In this document: positions 50,768 to 59,548 of the stretch, one piece after another
How the letters are laid out: every line of letters begins with the position of its first letter
Numbering within the stretch: position 1 is the stretch's first letter
Assembly (NCBI RefSeq): GCF_001884105.1
Contig: NZ_MACI01000031.1
Span: 1 to 61,635, forward strand
Origin: Bacillus luti
GTDB taxonomy: Bacteria; Bacillota; Bacilli; Bacillales; Bacillaceae_G
Length of the DNA stretch: 61,635 bases
Direction of reading: 5' to 3'
Made by a program: the position numbers and the translations under genes
Notes under the pieces: model-generated
Seen by the model: the letters and a program-made list of their open reading frames with translations, nothing else
Databases searched by the model: none
Told to the model about the DNA's origin: nothing

Positions 50768-52000
50768 ATGAAAAAGACGGTTGCTTCATTAGCTGTTATG
50801 GCGGCGTTATTACCGACATTTTCAGTATATGCGGAAGGGAAAGAGCAAGTCCGAAAGTCAGCTACAACTTTTAACGTTATTAGTGATATTCAAGGGGATT
50901 TAGGGGATTTTGATCATGTGCTAAAAGATATGAACAAAGTGACGCCACTTTCTAGAGCGCTTATTATGAATGGGGATATAACATCAACTGGACAGCAGTC
51001 ACAATATGATGATGTGAAGCGTGTGTTAAACAAAAATAAGGTTCCAGGAAATGTATGGTCAACAGTTGGGAATCATGAGTTTTACGCTGGTAAATGGACG
51101 GCGGATGGGAAACTTTCTCAAAATACATGGCCAAATGGTGTAACGGAGGAAACGTTATTTAACCGCTATCTGAAATTTAGTGGGCAAGAAAAGGTATATC
51201 ATAAAAAAGAATTAGACGGTTATCCGCTTCTATTTTTAGGAACTGAAAAATATATGAAATACCACGATTCAAAAATGTGGGACGAAGTATATATGAGTGA
51301 TGAGCAACTAGGTTGGTTAAAACAAAATTTAGAAGAGTACAGCCAAAAAGATAAAAATAAACCAATTTTCATTTTCTCTCATCACGTTTTACCTGATACT
51401 GTGTCTGGATCAAGACAATCACCATATTTACAAGACTATTTAAACGTCGATAAATTGTACGATATATTAAAAGACTATCCGCAGGTCGTTTTCTTTACGA
51501 GTCATACGCATTGGGATTTAAACTTACCGGACTGGGCTGGTAAAAAGAAAATTGCAGGTGGAGATGAAAAAGGATTTACGGTTGTAAATACGGGTGGAAT
51601 TGAAACGGGCTGGATGTCAGCTGGACCAAATGGCGGAGAGAAAACTGCTCCTGATGGATATTCATTTAAACAAGGACTACAAATAAAAGCGTACGGTAAC
51701 GACGTAATTGTAACAGCTTACGATTATAAACGTGATAAAGATATTAAAAAATTATTAATTAGCGATTCGAAAATTGCACAAATGGCACCAAATGTTACAG
51801 CAGATGACAGTAAAAACGTAATCGTCGGTGCAACAGAATACATGGAGTATTCTATAGAAGGAACGAATGAGTGGCATACGTATAATCCAGGGAATCCTCC
51901 GAAATTTGATGGGGACAAAATTGTATACGTACGCCATAAAGGGGAAATGAATTTACAGCCAGGATTAACGCAGCTTCTTCGTTTTTCGGTAAATAAGTAG
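50768..52000 (+). CDS. Secreted metallophosphoesterase, 410 aa
   Basis: A signal peptide ends at VYA, near residue 22. The calcineurin-like metal motifs are in order: D40 (VISDIQGD), GD in IMNGDITS, GNHE in TVGNHEF, H in FSHHVL, and H-x-H in TSHTHWD. These bind two metal ions and hydrolyse phosphomono- or diesters. The C-terminal 100 residues form a separate beta domain (VGATEYMEYSIEGTNEW, then LRFSV), as in DUF4073-containing members. ATG 50768 follows agggggag; a longer frame upstream lacks a signal peptide start. Likely an exported phosphatase or nucleotidase. Confidence 0.9.
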   Translation: MKKTVASLAVMAALLPTFSVYAEGKEQVRKSATTFNVISDIQGDLGDFDHVLKDMNKVTPLSRALIMNGDITSTGQQSQYDDVKRVLNKNKVPGNVWSTVGNHEFYAGKWTADGKLSQNTWPNGVTEETLFNRYLKFSGQEKVYHKKELDGYPLLFLGTEKYMKYHDSKMWDEVYMSDEQLGWLKQNLEEYSQKDKNKPIFIFSHHVLPDTVSGSRQSPYLQDYLNVDKLYDILKDYPQVVFFTSHTHWDLNLPDWAGKKKIAGGDEKGFTVVNTGGIETGWMSAGPNGGEKTAPDGYSFKQGLQIKAYGNDVIVTAYDYKRDKDIKKLLISDSKIAQMAPNVTADDSKNVIVGATEYMEYSIEGTNEWHTYNPGNPPKFDGDKIVYVRHKGEMNLQPGLTQLLRFSVNK

Positions 52001-52013
52001 ATTGGAAAGGGCC

Positions 52014-52040
52014 TACTGTTTAATAAGTGTGGGCCTTTTT
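52014..52040 (+). terminator. Terminator after the metallophosphoesterase gene
   Basis: The arms aaagggcctac and gtgggccttt are followed by TTG TTTT. It lies 15 bases after the stop codon. Confidence 0.85.
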
Positions 52041-52050
52041 GTTTTGTTGT

Positions 52051-52095
52051 TTTTTGTCGGTAATTCGATATCTTATGTCGAATCGTCGATATTAA
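52051..52095. repeat. Dispersed short repeat, copy 2
   Basis: It begins TTTTTGTCGGTAATTCGATAT and continues with a mirrored gtcgaatcgtcgatat segment. It shares 20 of 21 leading bases with the copy at 40251 and, like it, follows a terminator T-run. Confidence 0.5.
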
Positions 52096-52250
52096 TTTCA
52101 TGTACCGCAATGAAGTTATAAAACCGTAAATGCAATGTCACGTACCGAATTCCAATACATTTTTAATTCAGAAAGGTGACTTCATCATTTTTACATGTAA
52201 TAATAGTATCGTTACATATATTGTGAAAGAAGTACAAAAGGAGCGTTACA

Positions 52251-53246
52251 ATGAATTTATCTAAATTCCCAAGAAAAAAATATACAGAATCATATACACC
52301 AATTGAAAAGTTAAACAATTTTTCTGAAGCACTTGGTGGCCCAACTATTTATTTTAAACGAGATGATTTACTTGGTTTAACAGCTGGTGGTAATAAGACG
52401 AGAAAGTTAGAGTTTCTAGTTGCGGATGCGCAGGAAAAAGGTGCTGATACGTTAATTACGGCTGGTGGTATTCAGTCTAACCATTGCCGTTTAACTCTTG
52501 CGGCTGCGGTAAAAGAAAAGATGAAATGTATCCTTGTATTAGAGGAAGGGCTTGAGCCAGAAGAGAAGCGAGACTTTAACGGTAACTATTTCTTATATCA
52601 CTTACTAGGTGCTGAAAACGTAATTGTTGTACCGAACGGAGCAGATCTTATGGAAGAGATGCAAAAAGTAGCGAAAGAAGTTAGTGAAAAAGGTAATACA
52701 CCATATGTAATACCAGTTGGCGGATCAAACCCTACTGGCGCAATGGGATACGTTGCTTGTGCGCAAGAAATTATGGCGCAATCATTCGAGCAAGGAATTG
52801 ATTTCAGTTCAGTCGTTTGCGTAAGCGGTAGCGCTGGTATGCACGCTGGTTTAATTACTGGTTTTTCTGGAACACAAAGCCAGATTCCTGTAATCGGAAT
52901 TAACGTAAGTAGAGGGAAAGCGGAGCAAGAAGAGAAAGTAGCGAAACTTGTAGATGAAACTTCAGCTCACGTTGGTATTCCAAACTTTATTTCACGTGAC
53001 GCTGTTACATGTTTTGATGAATATGTAGGACCAGGTTACGCGTTACCAACGCCGGAAATGGTAGAAGCAGTACAGCTGTTAGCAAAAACAGAAGGTATTT
53101 TACTTGACCCAGTATATACAGGTAAAGCAGTTGCGGGACTAATCGACTTAATTAAAAAAGGTAAATTCAATAAAGAAGACAACATTTTATTCGTACATTC
53201 AGGTGGTTCACCAGCTTTATATGCGAATACGTCTTTATTTGCGTAA
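52251..53246 (+). CDS. dcyD: D-cysteine desulfhydrase, 331 aa
   Basis: This fold-type II PLP enzyme is of the DcyD/ACC-deaminase type. The PLP lysine is K49 in AGGNKTRKLEF. Other marks are ITAGGIQSNHCR at about 70-81, PVGGSNPTGAMGY at about 161-173 and VCVSGSAGMHAGL near 190. The overall length and the NPTGAMGYV segment fit D-cysteine desulfhydrase, which releases pyruvate, ammonia and sulfide from D-cysteine. ATG follows aaaggag. Single-gene unit with terminator. ACC deaminase activity is the alternative. Confidence 0.88.
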   Translation: MNLSKFPRKKYTESYTPIEKLNNFSEALGGPTIYFKRDDLLGLTAGGNKTRKLEFLVADAQEKGADTLITAGGIQSNHCRLTLAAAVKEKMKCILVLEEGLEPEEKRDFNGNYFLYHLLGAENVIVVPNGADLMEEMQKVAKEVSEKGNTPYVIPVGGSNPTGAMGYVACAQEIMAQSFEQGIDFSSVVCVSGSAGMHAGLITGFSGTQSQIPVIGINVSRGKAEQEEKVAKLVDETSAHVGIPNFISRDAVTCFDEYVGPGYALPTPEMVEAVQLLAKTEGILLDPVYTGKAVAGLIDLIKKGKFNKEDNILFVHSGGSPALYANTSLFA

Positions 53247-53250
53247 GTGT

Positions 53251-53280
53251 GAAAAGCATTGGGTATCCAATGCTTTTTTT
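53251..53280 (+). terminator. Terminator after dcyD
   Basis: The arms aaaagcattgg and ccaatgctttt, with a gtat loop, are followed by a T-run. Confidence 0.9.
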
Positions 53281-53321
53281 GTTATGTAATGGAATTATTA
53301 GGAAGTGAGAGGGGCGATTAT

Positions 53322-53423
53322 ATGAGTTCAAATTTAAAATGGATCATATATACGGTACTTAGCATTTCTATTCTATTAATTGTATTTGTGGCTTATGGTG
53401 TGTATTCGTATTTTACATCGTGA
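53322..53423 (+). CDS. Single-helix small membrane protein, 33 aa
   Basis: ATG 53322 follows gagagggg at about eight bases. The product starts MSSNLKWIIYTVLSISILL and ends YSYFTS, with one hydrophobic helix over most of its length. Such microproteins are common in Bacillus and often missed by annotation. Function unknown. Confidence 0.5.
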   Translation: MSSNLKWIIYTVLSISILLIVFVAYGVYSYFTS

Positions 53424-53638
53424 AGAGAAGTGAGATTCAATTTATTGTTCAGTTTCAAAACTCGATGTAGTTAGATACCCAATTAACAGAGAAAGTATTA
53501 AAAATATATGGTACGTAACTTTTTGGTCCTCCTCCGGGAAAATAAATATATACGACAAATTATGACAGAGGAATACATATACGTTTGTTATACTATGAAA
53601 GTTATTGATTTGTAATGTATATATAGGAGGATTTTTTA

Positions 53639-54289
53639 ATGTTAAAGAAATTGTTATTAATTGTACTGATGAGCTTGTGCGTAGTTGCTTTAAGTGCTTG
53701 TAAAGGCGACGAAGAAAAGTTAAAAGCGACAACAGATGAGCAAAAAATAGAGGAAGATAAAAAAGTAGCAAAAGAAGAAAAAGCTAAACAAGAAGAGCAA
53801 CAAAAAGCAGAGGAAGAAAAACGCAAGCAAGAAGAGCAACAACGAGCAGAGGAAGAAAAACGCAAGCAAGAAGAGCAACAAAAAGCAGAGGAAGAAAAAC
53901 GCAAGCAAGAAGAGCAGCAAAGAGTAGAGGAAGAAAAGCGTAAGCAAGAAGAACAACAAAGAGCAGAGGAAGAAAAGCGTAAGCAAGCAGAACAGCAAAG
54001 AGTAGAGGAAGAAAAGCGTAAACAAGCAGAGCAGAAAACTCAGCAACAGCAGTCAATGCAACAAGCGAGCACACAAAAACAAGAAAAAACAACACAAGCA
54101 ACGAGCGGGAAACCAACAAGATCACAAATTTCAGTTGGTTCACATGTAGTTATTCAATTGGATAATGACTATAGTAAGACTGCAAGCGGTGTAGTGAAAG
54201 ATATTTTAACAAATAGTGAAACACATCCGTACGGAATTAAAGTTCGATTACAAGATGGGCAAATTGGCCGTGTTCAAAGTGTTAATTAA
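53639..54289 (+). CDS. Lipoprotein with E/K/Q repeats and C-terminal YwbE domain, 216 aa
   Basis: The signal peptide ends with lipobox L18-S-A-C21, so the protein is probably membrane-anchored on the outside. Residues 52-129 consist of six 13-residue repeats (EEQQKAEEEKRKQ and close variants), a charged coiled coil or stalk. A Q/T-rich linker leads to a C-terminal domain from about 160 (ISVGSHVVIQLDNDYSK, then GVVKDILTNSETHPYGIKVR and GQIGRVQ), which resembles the YwbE/DUF2196 family. YwbE is normally a stand-alone cytoplasmic protein of about 65 aa, so a surface-exposed fusion is unusual. ATG follows aggagg. Confidence 0.8.
   Translation: MLKKLLLIVLMSLCVVALSACKGDEEKLKATTDEQKIEEDKKVAKEEKAKQEEQQKAEEEKRKQEEQQRAEEEKRKQEEQQKAEEEKRKQEEQQRVEEEKRKQEEQQRAEEEKRKQAEQQRVEEEKRKQAEQKTQQQQSMQQASTQKQEKTTQATSGKPTRSQISVGSHVVIQLDNDYSKTASGVVKDILTNSETHPYGIKVRLQDGQIGRVQSVN
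53792..54025. repeat. Six 39-bp in-frame tandem repeats
   Basis: The unit encodes EEQQ(K/R)(A/V)EEEKRKQ, with AEQQ in the sixth unit. Synonymous and single-residue changes between units show they are not all new copies. Length variation between strains is likely. Confidence 0.85.
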
Positions 54290-54296
54290 TAAAATA

Positions 54297-54320
54297 AGAT
54301 TAGCAAAATGCTAATCTTTT
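54297..54320 (+). terminator. Terminator after the YwbE-domain lipoprotein gene
   Basis: The stem agattagca/tgctaatct, with an aaa loop, is followed by a T-run. Confidence 0.88.
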
Positions 54321-54456
54321 TTATTCGTTTAAATGTGGATTTACTGCTAATTAAAAATTTAGTCAAAAATAATGAAATTTCAGGAAAAATAAGGTACACT
54401 AGTCAATGGTTTTGGTTTAAAATCGATTGACGTTAATGTATACGGGGGAAAGATTG

Positions 54457-55902
54457 ATGAACAATAATCCAGTAAATGAATCAGTTGAAGAAGTGGATAA
54501 AACACGGGTAAGATCAAGAAAACGTTTTACAAATTGGAAGCTAATCGCAGCGGGTATTGGTGTAATTGCACTTCTCAGTGGGGGAATGAGTTATTATCAG
54601 GCAACGCACTTCAATTCAAATGTTACGATTAACGACACAAAAGTCGGTGGTCTGAGTGCTGATCAGGCAATGCAGAAATTAAAAACTTCTGGACTAGCAA
54701 ATAAAGTTTATGTCGATCAACAGCAAATTTTAGATGAAAAAGAGACAAAAACGGAACTTACGGAAAAAGATTTGCCGCAAGTTGAGAAACTATTAAAAAG
54801 TCAGTGGACATTTTTCCCTTCTGGAAAGGAAAAAAATTATTCATTGCTACCAGAAGAGGTAGATCAGTATCGTAGTAAAACGATGAAAAAGCTTGTAGAA
54901 GAAAAGCTCATCTCTATGAATGAAAAATTAAAGGCGCCTCAAGATGCTATGGCGAAGCTTGAACAAGGAAAAATTGTTATCTCGAAAAGTGTTGATGGAA
55001 AACAGTATGATGTTACGAGTCTACTGAAAGATTACGACAAGCAGAAGCACAAAAGTGAGATTCATTTGAAGTCTACATACATACAGCCTATTAAAGAAGA
55101 CGATCCGATTATCAAAAAAGAGGAGAAAGCACTACAGAATCTTCTTGGGCAGTCCGTTGAATATAAAGTGCAAAATGAAGTGTATCCTTTAAAAGCGAAA
55201 GATTTAATTCAAAATGCCTCTATGTCAAAGGATATGAAAGTGACAATCGATGCGAGCGACATTAAGAAAAAGATTACAGAAATTAATAATGCTAAATCTA
55301 CATTAAATAAAGACTTCGCTTTTAAAACACATTCTGGTTCGGTCATATCAGTAAAAGGGCAAGGATACGGCTGGGCATTAGATGTTGAAAAAGAGACAAA
55401 ACAAGTTGGGCAAGCCTTTGAGAAAGGCGAAAAATCGCTTTCTGCTTCTAATATTCACGGAAATGGTTGGAAGAAGGAAGGTATCGGCTATGAAACAACA
55501 TCGAATAATGGCATCGGAGACACATATGCAGAAGTTTCCATTGCAGATCAACAAATTTGGATTTATAAAGATGGGAAATTAGTAGTCACAACAAATGTAG
55601 TAACTGGTAAACATAGCACGGGTGAAGATACATCACCAGGTGTGTGGTACGTTCTATACAAACGAACACCATACACGCTAAGAGGTAGCGCAGTAGGGAA
55701 AGCGGATTATGCAGTTAAAGTAGATTACTGGGTTCCATTCACAAATAGCGGTCAAGGGTTCCATGATGCCGGCTGGCGAAAAGACTGGGCAAATAATGCC
55801 TATTTAACAGGCGGATCAGGTGGGTGTGTGAACCTTCTACCTAATGTTGCAAAAACTGTGTATGATAGTATGAACACGTATGATCCAGTTATCGTGTATT
55901 AG
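54457..55902 (+). CDS. L,D-transpeptidase with YkuD domain and putative peptidoglycan-binding region, 481 aa
   Basis: A signal anchor lies at about 28-47 (LIAAGIGVIALLSGGMSYY). The following 300 residues resemble the peptidoglycan-binding repeats seen in such enzymes (VTINDTKVGGLSADQAMQKL). The YkuD domain occupies the last 120 residues, with H436 in GFHDAGWR and the catalytic C457 in GGSGGCVNLLP. It forms 3-3 cross-links in the wall or attaches proteins. ATG 54457 follows gggggaaag; the frame extends 10 codons further. Single-gene unit. Confidence 0.92.
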   Translation: MNNNPVNESVEEVDKTRVRSRKRFTNWKLIAAGIGVIALLSGGMSYYQATHFNSNVTINDTKVGGLSADQAMQKLKTSGLANKVYVDQQQILDEKETKTELTEKDLPQVEKLLKSQWTFFPSGKEKNYSLLPEEVDQYRSKTMKKLVEEKLISMNEKLKAPQDAMAKLEQGKIVISKSVDGKQYDVTSLLKDYDKQKHKSEIHLKSTYIQPIKEDDPIIKKEEKALQNLLGQSVEYKVQNEVYPLKAKDLIQNASMSKDMKVTIDASDIKKKITEINNAKSTLNKDFAFKTHSGSVISVKGQGYGWALDVEKETKQVGQAFEKGEKSLSASNIHGNGWKKEGIGYETTSNNGIGDTYAEVSIADQQIWIYKDGKLVVTTNVVTGKHSTGEDTSPGVWYVLYKRTPYTLRGSAVGKADYAVKVDYWVPFTNSGQGFHDAGWRKDWANNAYLTGGSGGCVNLLPNVAKTVYDSMNTYDPVIVY

Positions 55903-55970
55903 AAAATAACTACGTATCAAGAACTTAAACGAATAAACGAAGCAGGAAATCTTACCTGATGGTACATGAA

Positions 55971-56022
55971 AAAACACCTATTGCATTCGCATACTAAGTG
56001 CAAATGCAATAGAGGTGTTTTT
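55971..56022 (+). terminator. Terminator after the L,D-transpeptidase gene
   Basis: The arms aaaacacctattgcatt and aatgcaatagaggtgttttt pair with one bulge, followed by GTTT. It lies about 70 bases after the stop codon. Confidence 0.85.
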
Positions 56023-56037
56023 GTTTGAAGACAACAG

Positions 56038-56195
56038 TTTATCCCGCTTTAATGGGCAGTAAGACCCCCACCTCAAAATTCAGCGGAAGCAAAGAAGTTA
56101 GGTGGGGGTCGGGCTGCCCATAAAAGTCAGATTGGTGAGGGCTAATAATCAGTGGGGGATGAAGAAAACCCCCACTGATTAAAGTTTCACTTTAT
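56038..56195. repeat. bcr1-type repeat, full-length copy D (158 bp)
   Basis: It runs from TTTATCCCGCTTTAATGGGC to TTTCACTTTAT, bounded by TTTAT. It belongs to a different subgroup from copies A and C (gggcag/ctgccc ends instead of ggacag/ctgtcc) and matches the start of copy F. Confidence 0.8.
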
Positions 56196-56288
56196 TGCTT
56201 ATAAGAAACAAAGTGGCAAGAGGTTGAGATAATAAAATAGGTGTTCCAATAGTCAATAGTAATCGATAATGAATATCGCATATTTTAA

Positions 56289-56321
56289 AAAACTCCTAAC
56301 AAAATTTGTTAGGAGTTTTTT
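56289..56321. terminator. Palindromic terminator without an adjacent gene
   Basis: The arms aaaaactcctaacaaa and tttgttaggagttttt are perfect and nearly loopless. No gene ends just before it on either strand, so it may be left from a lost gene. Confidence 0.7.
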
Positions 56322-56575
56322 CATGTTTCTACTCTACTATTTTAAAAGTGGGACCTCTACATCGCTATAAAAGTATCGATCCAATCCAAGTGTATATTTG
56401 TGACGTGTTGAATTCAAACTTGATACCTTAGATTCACAGATTTTTCTCCAGTCGTGCTGATTACGTATAATTACATAACAACTTGTCATTGTAACTTTGT
56501 TATCTTGCTGTTACATTCCAAAATGCGTACAACAGCGTACCTTCAAGGTTATACTGAGTCTGGAGGTGATTCAAA

Positions 56576-56620
56576 GTGACATACGATCGGAAAATGAATT
56601 CGAAACAAACTAATTCATAA
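56576..56620 (+). CDS. Possible 14-aa peptide with perfect Shine-Dalgarno
   Basis: GTG 56576 lies five bases after ggaggtgat and encodes 14 residues ending KMNSKQTNS, then TAA. It could be the start of a decayed gene or a leader peptide, but the next gene begins 258 bases later. Confidence 0.25.
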   Translation: MTYDRKMNSKQTNS

Positions 56621-56877
56621 ACTGATTTTTACAAGTAAATTCCATCCGTATTTCAATTGGTTTATAAACGAATGCGGAATTATTTTTCGGAAGATGAGCT
56701 TTTCATTAGCCAAGAGAGTTTTAAAGATCAAGTCTTCATTTTGAAACTAAAATCGCTTTTATATTAGGCTTCGAATTTTTATGTGGTACAGACATTAGTT
56801 GAAAGATAGGTTTTTCCTGTTCTTATTTATATCGTTAACTTGATAATTTATAAATATGAATTTAATGGGGGGACATT

Positions 56878-58122
56878 ATGAAAGATAGCAAACGTTTTAA
56901 TTTTCACAAGCTTTGGCTAGGACAGTCTATAAGTTTATTAGGTACTCAGTTTACAATAGTAGCTTTGCCACTTTTTGCATTAGAGGTGTTACAAACAAGT
57001 GAAGCAAATGCCGCTATGATTCGTGGGGTTATATTCATCCCATACCTAATTTTCGGGTTAGTAGCCGGTGCTTTAATAGACATTTTTCATAGGAAAAATG
57101 TCTTACTAATTTGTAGTTTATGTCAAGGGGTATTGTTTTTATCAGTATTCATACTAACAGTAACAAATATTATAACGTTCCCTTTACTGGTATTTATCAT
57201 GTTTTTAAATGGAATATTCACCACATTTTACAACATTGCCATTCCTTCTTTCTTACCGGAAATACTAACAGATAAAGAAAACTTAAAAAAAGGAAATGCT
57301 CAACTAGCACTTTCGGAGTCTCTTTCTATAGTAATTGGTCCTATGCTTGCTGGAATCGTCATTACTCTAGTTGGATTAACAGGATCATTCACTGTTGACG
57401 CAGTAACGTATTTTCTTTGTTTTATGTTTGTATTATTTATTTCAAAGTTTAGACCGCATACAGAAGGTTCTTTAAAAGACGTAAATTTAAAATCTATATA
57501 CCAAAACATATATGAAGGTTTGGTATATTTCAAAAAACACCCTGTATTGGAACCAATTGTGACATGTGGTGCTGTTTATGGTTTTTTTAAATACATATTA
57601 AATAGCATTTTAGTAATATTCCTTTATAAGGTAATGGGTCTATCTGAAATTGAAATAGGATTTGTTGTAGGTTCAGCAGCGGTGGGATTTTTAATAGGCA
57701 ATACGATACTCATGAAAAAAAGTCAACAAATTAATAATACAAAAATGCTTATTTATAGCGCTACTGTATCAGTTACGGGTTTGGCTTTTATACCGATAAT
57801 GGGATATATGGGAACAGTCTACGGAATAGTAGCCGCAAGTATCATACATGGTATGGGAGAAGGTGTATTTGGGCCTTACGCTGCAACTATACGACAACTT
57901 GCCTCACCAAATTATATGCTAGGCCGAGTAAATGCTGTACAGCGTACGCTTAATTGGGGAGCTTGGGCATTAGGAAGTTTTGCTAGTGCATTTTTAATTT
58001 CTATATTTGGGCTTCAAACTACGTTATTTATAGGGGGATTCGGAACAACGTTGTGTTTAGTGGCGTTGTTAAGACGAGGTGTATCAAAAGGAAATGACAT
58101 TGAATATACGAGTGCATTTTAG
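56878..58122 (+). CDS. MFS efflux transporter coupled to an ATP-grasp ligase, 414 aa
   Basis: Twelve membrane segments begin with KLWLGQSISLLGTQFTIVALPLFAL. DIFHRKN lies in the 2-3 loop and FLPEILTDKENLKKGNAQLAL is typical of MFS_3 exporters. It lies 11 bases before the ATP-grasp gene and therefore is probably its exporter, like BacE with BacD in bacilysin production. ATG follows gggggga. Base composition is more AT-rich than the neighbouring core genes, which agrees with an accessory origin. Confidence 0.88.
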   Translation: MKDSKRFNFHKLWLGQSISLLGTQFTIVALPLFALEVLQTSEANAAMIRGVIFIPYLIFGLVAGALIDIFHRKNVLLICSLCQGVLFLSVFILTVTNIITFPLLVFIMFLNGIFTTFYNIAIPSFLPEILTDKENLKKGNAQLALSESLSIVIGPMLAGIVITLVGLTGSFTVDAVTYFLCFMFVLFISKFRPHTEGSLKDVNLKSIYQNIYEGLVYFKKHPVLEPIVTCGAVYGFFKYILNSILVIFLYKVMGLSEIEIGFVVGSAAVGFLIGNTILMKKSQQINNTKMLIYSATVSVTGLAFIPIMGYMGTVYGIVAASIIHGMGEGVFGPYAATIRQLASPNYMLGRVNAVQRTLNWGAWALGSFASAFLISIFGLQTTLFIGGFGTTLCLVALLRRGVSKGNDIEYTSAF

Positions 58123-58133
58123 AGGAGATGATT

Positions 58134-59396
58134 ATGATGCATAAGGTATTAAAAGGAACTGACATAAAAAATAAACTACACATTTTATTTATAGGGGGAT
58201 GGACAAAGCCTATACAAGATGCATTAGACAGTGGCTATACTGTTTCGTATATAGGATCGTACACTAAACACATATATTTTGATGGGGCTATCTTAGAAAA
58301 ATGTTTCTATAAAAAAGAATTAGACACGACAAACATACCCTTGTCTATATACTATGCTGAAGAATTATTCAAAGAGAAACCCTTTGATGTGGTTGTATCT
58401 TTCAACGAAACAGCATTAGATACGGCTTGCATAATTGCAAAGATTTTTAATGTTAAAGGGCCTTCTTACAATGCTAATATGATAACCCGCAATAAAGACA
58501 TGATGCGTGAAATTCTAGCAGGCAAAGACTTTTCGATAGATTCGACAGTTTGTAATAACACTGAAGACATTAATGAATTTTTGAATAAAAAAGATAGTGT
58601 TATAATAAAGCCGCCGATTGGGGCAGGGGGTAAAGGAGTATCTAAGCTAGACTCGGGAGATGACGTAGAGGTATTTATTGAAGAAAATGGTATTCAACTA
58701 CCTGTTTTAGTGGAAGAGTATATTGAGGGTGATATAGTTTATACGGTTGAAACCGTTTCTTATAACAACAAACATTCTATACTTGCTATATCATCTGAAG
58801 TATTTAAAGAAGATACATTTATAATAAACTATACTATTATGCCAGCACCTATAGATGAATCTCAAAAACAATTAATTATGGAGAAAGTAATGCTATTTTT
58901 GGACGACATGCAAATGGAAAATGGCGTTACTCATACAGAAATAAAGTTAGACAAACAAAATAAGCCAATAATTATAGAGTCTCAAGTTAGAATAGGTGGC
59001 GGCAACATCTGGAAGATGGTGGAACTAACAACTGGCATATCTCAATTTGGATACTATTATGATGCGCTAGCTACTGAGACTATAGATGAATTTAGATGTG
59101 TACCTTCAAAATGTCAAGCTATGTCTTTAAGTTTAATTCCAAAACCAGGTTGCTTAAAAGAAATCAAGTATAAAGGGTTAGCTAACATATCCGAGATCGT
59201 ATTAATTGATCTATTAGTAAAAGAGGGCGACACCATACCAAATATTGTGGATAGCACTCAGCGCAAAGGATCTATATTATTTACGGCTAATGATATAAAA
59301 CATATGTACGAAGTTGCAGAGGAGATATGTGACAATATAACGTTTGTTTATCAGGATTTAACAGAATGGAAACCTTCTTTTAAAAAATATATGTAA
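58134..59396 (+). CDS. ATP-grasp L-amino-acid-ligase-like enzyme, about 420 aa
   Basis: The protein has an N-terminal pre-ATP-grasp domain (HILFIGGWTKPIQDAL). The ATP-grasp core has SVIIKPPIGAGGKGVSKL at about 162-179, VLVEEYIEGDIVYTVE near 200, and the metal-binding THTEIKLD and IIESQVRIGGGN near 265-290. The C-terminal part is typical of BacD-like carboxylate-amine ligases. Such enzymes join two amino acids, or an amino acid and another acid, using ATP. ATG 58134 or 58137 follows agaggag; ATG 58128 is too close. With the upstream exporter it makes a two-gene biosynthesis-and-export unit. Product unknown. Confidence 0.85.
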   Translation: MMHKVLKGTDIKNKLHILFIGGWTKPIQDALDSGYTVSYIGSYTKHIYFDGAILEKCFYKKELDTTNIPLSIYYAEELFKEKPFDVVVSFNETALDTACIIAKIFNVKGPSYNANMITRNKDMMREILAGKDFSIDSTVCNNTEDINEFLNKKDSVIIKPPIGAGGKGVSKLDSGDDVEVFIEENGIQLPVLVEEYIEGDIVYTVETVSYNNKHSILAISSEVFKEDTFIINYTIMPAPIDESQKQLIMEKVMLFLDDMQMENGVTHTEIKLDKQNKPIIIESQVRIGGGNIWKMVELTTGISQFGYYYDALATETIDEFRCVPSKCQAMSLSLIPKPGCLKEIKYKGLANISEIVLIDLLVKEGDTIPNIVDSTQRKGSILFTANDIKHMYEVAEEICDNITFVYQDLTEWKPSFKKYM

Positions 59397-59548
59397 AAAG
59401 AAATGTAGCACATGACTGGTCTATATAAAAAAGAGAAATTTTAAAATTCCCTGATAATGTTAAGCCTGAGCAAAATAATTAACCATCCTATGCAAGAAAG
59501 TTCAGGTAGCTAATCGCATATGTTTTATGGAAAGGATGTGATTGAACT

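Larger units (their letters stand above)
56196..56877. other. 682-bp region without a convincing gene
   Basis: It holds a clear terminator at 56289-56321, a short frame with a strong ribosome binding site at 56576-56620 and otherwise AT-rich sequence. No longer frame on either strand looks coding. The last 60 bases should contain the promoter of the MFS/ATP-grasp unit. Confidence 0.45.

Noticed and set aside
53792-54025. Possible CRISPR-like array
   Set aside because: Repeats are directly adjacent, in frame within a gene, and have no spacers.
53602-54143. Long open frames on the minus strand opposite the lipoprotein gene
   Set aside because: They are caused by the E/K/Q-rich tandem repeats read backwards (Leu/Phe/Ser-rich), with no start signals.
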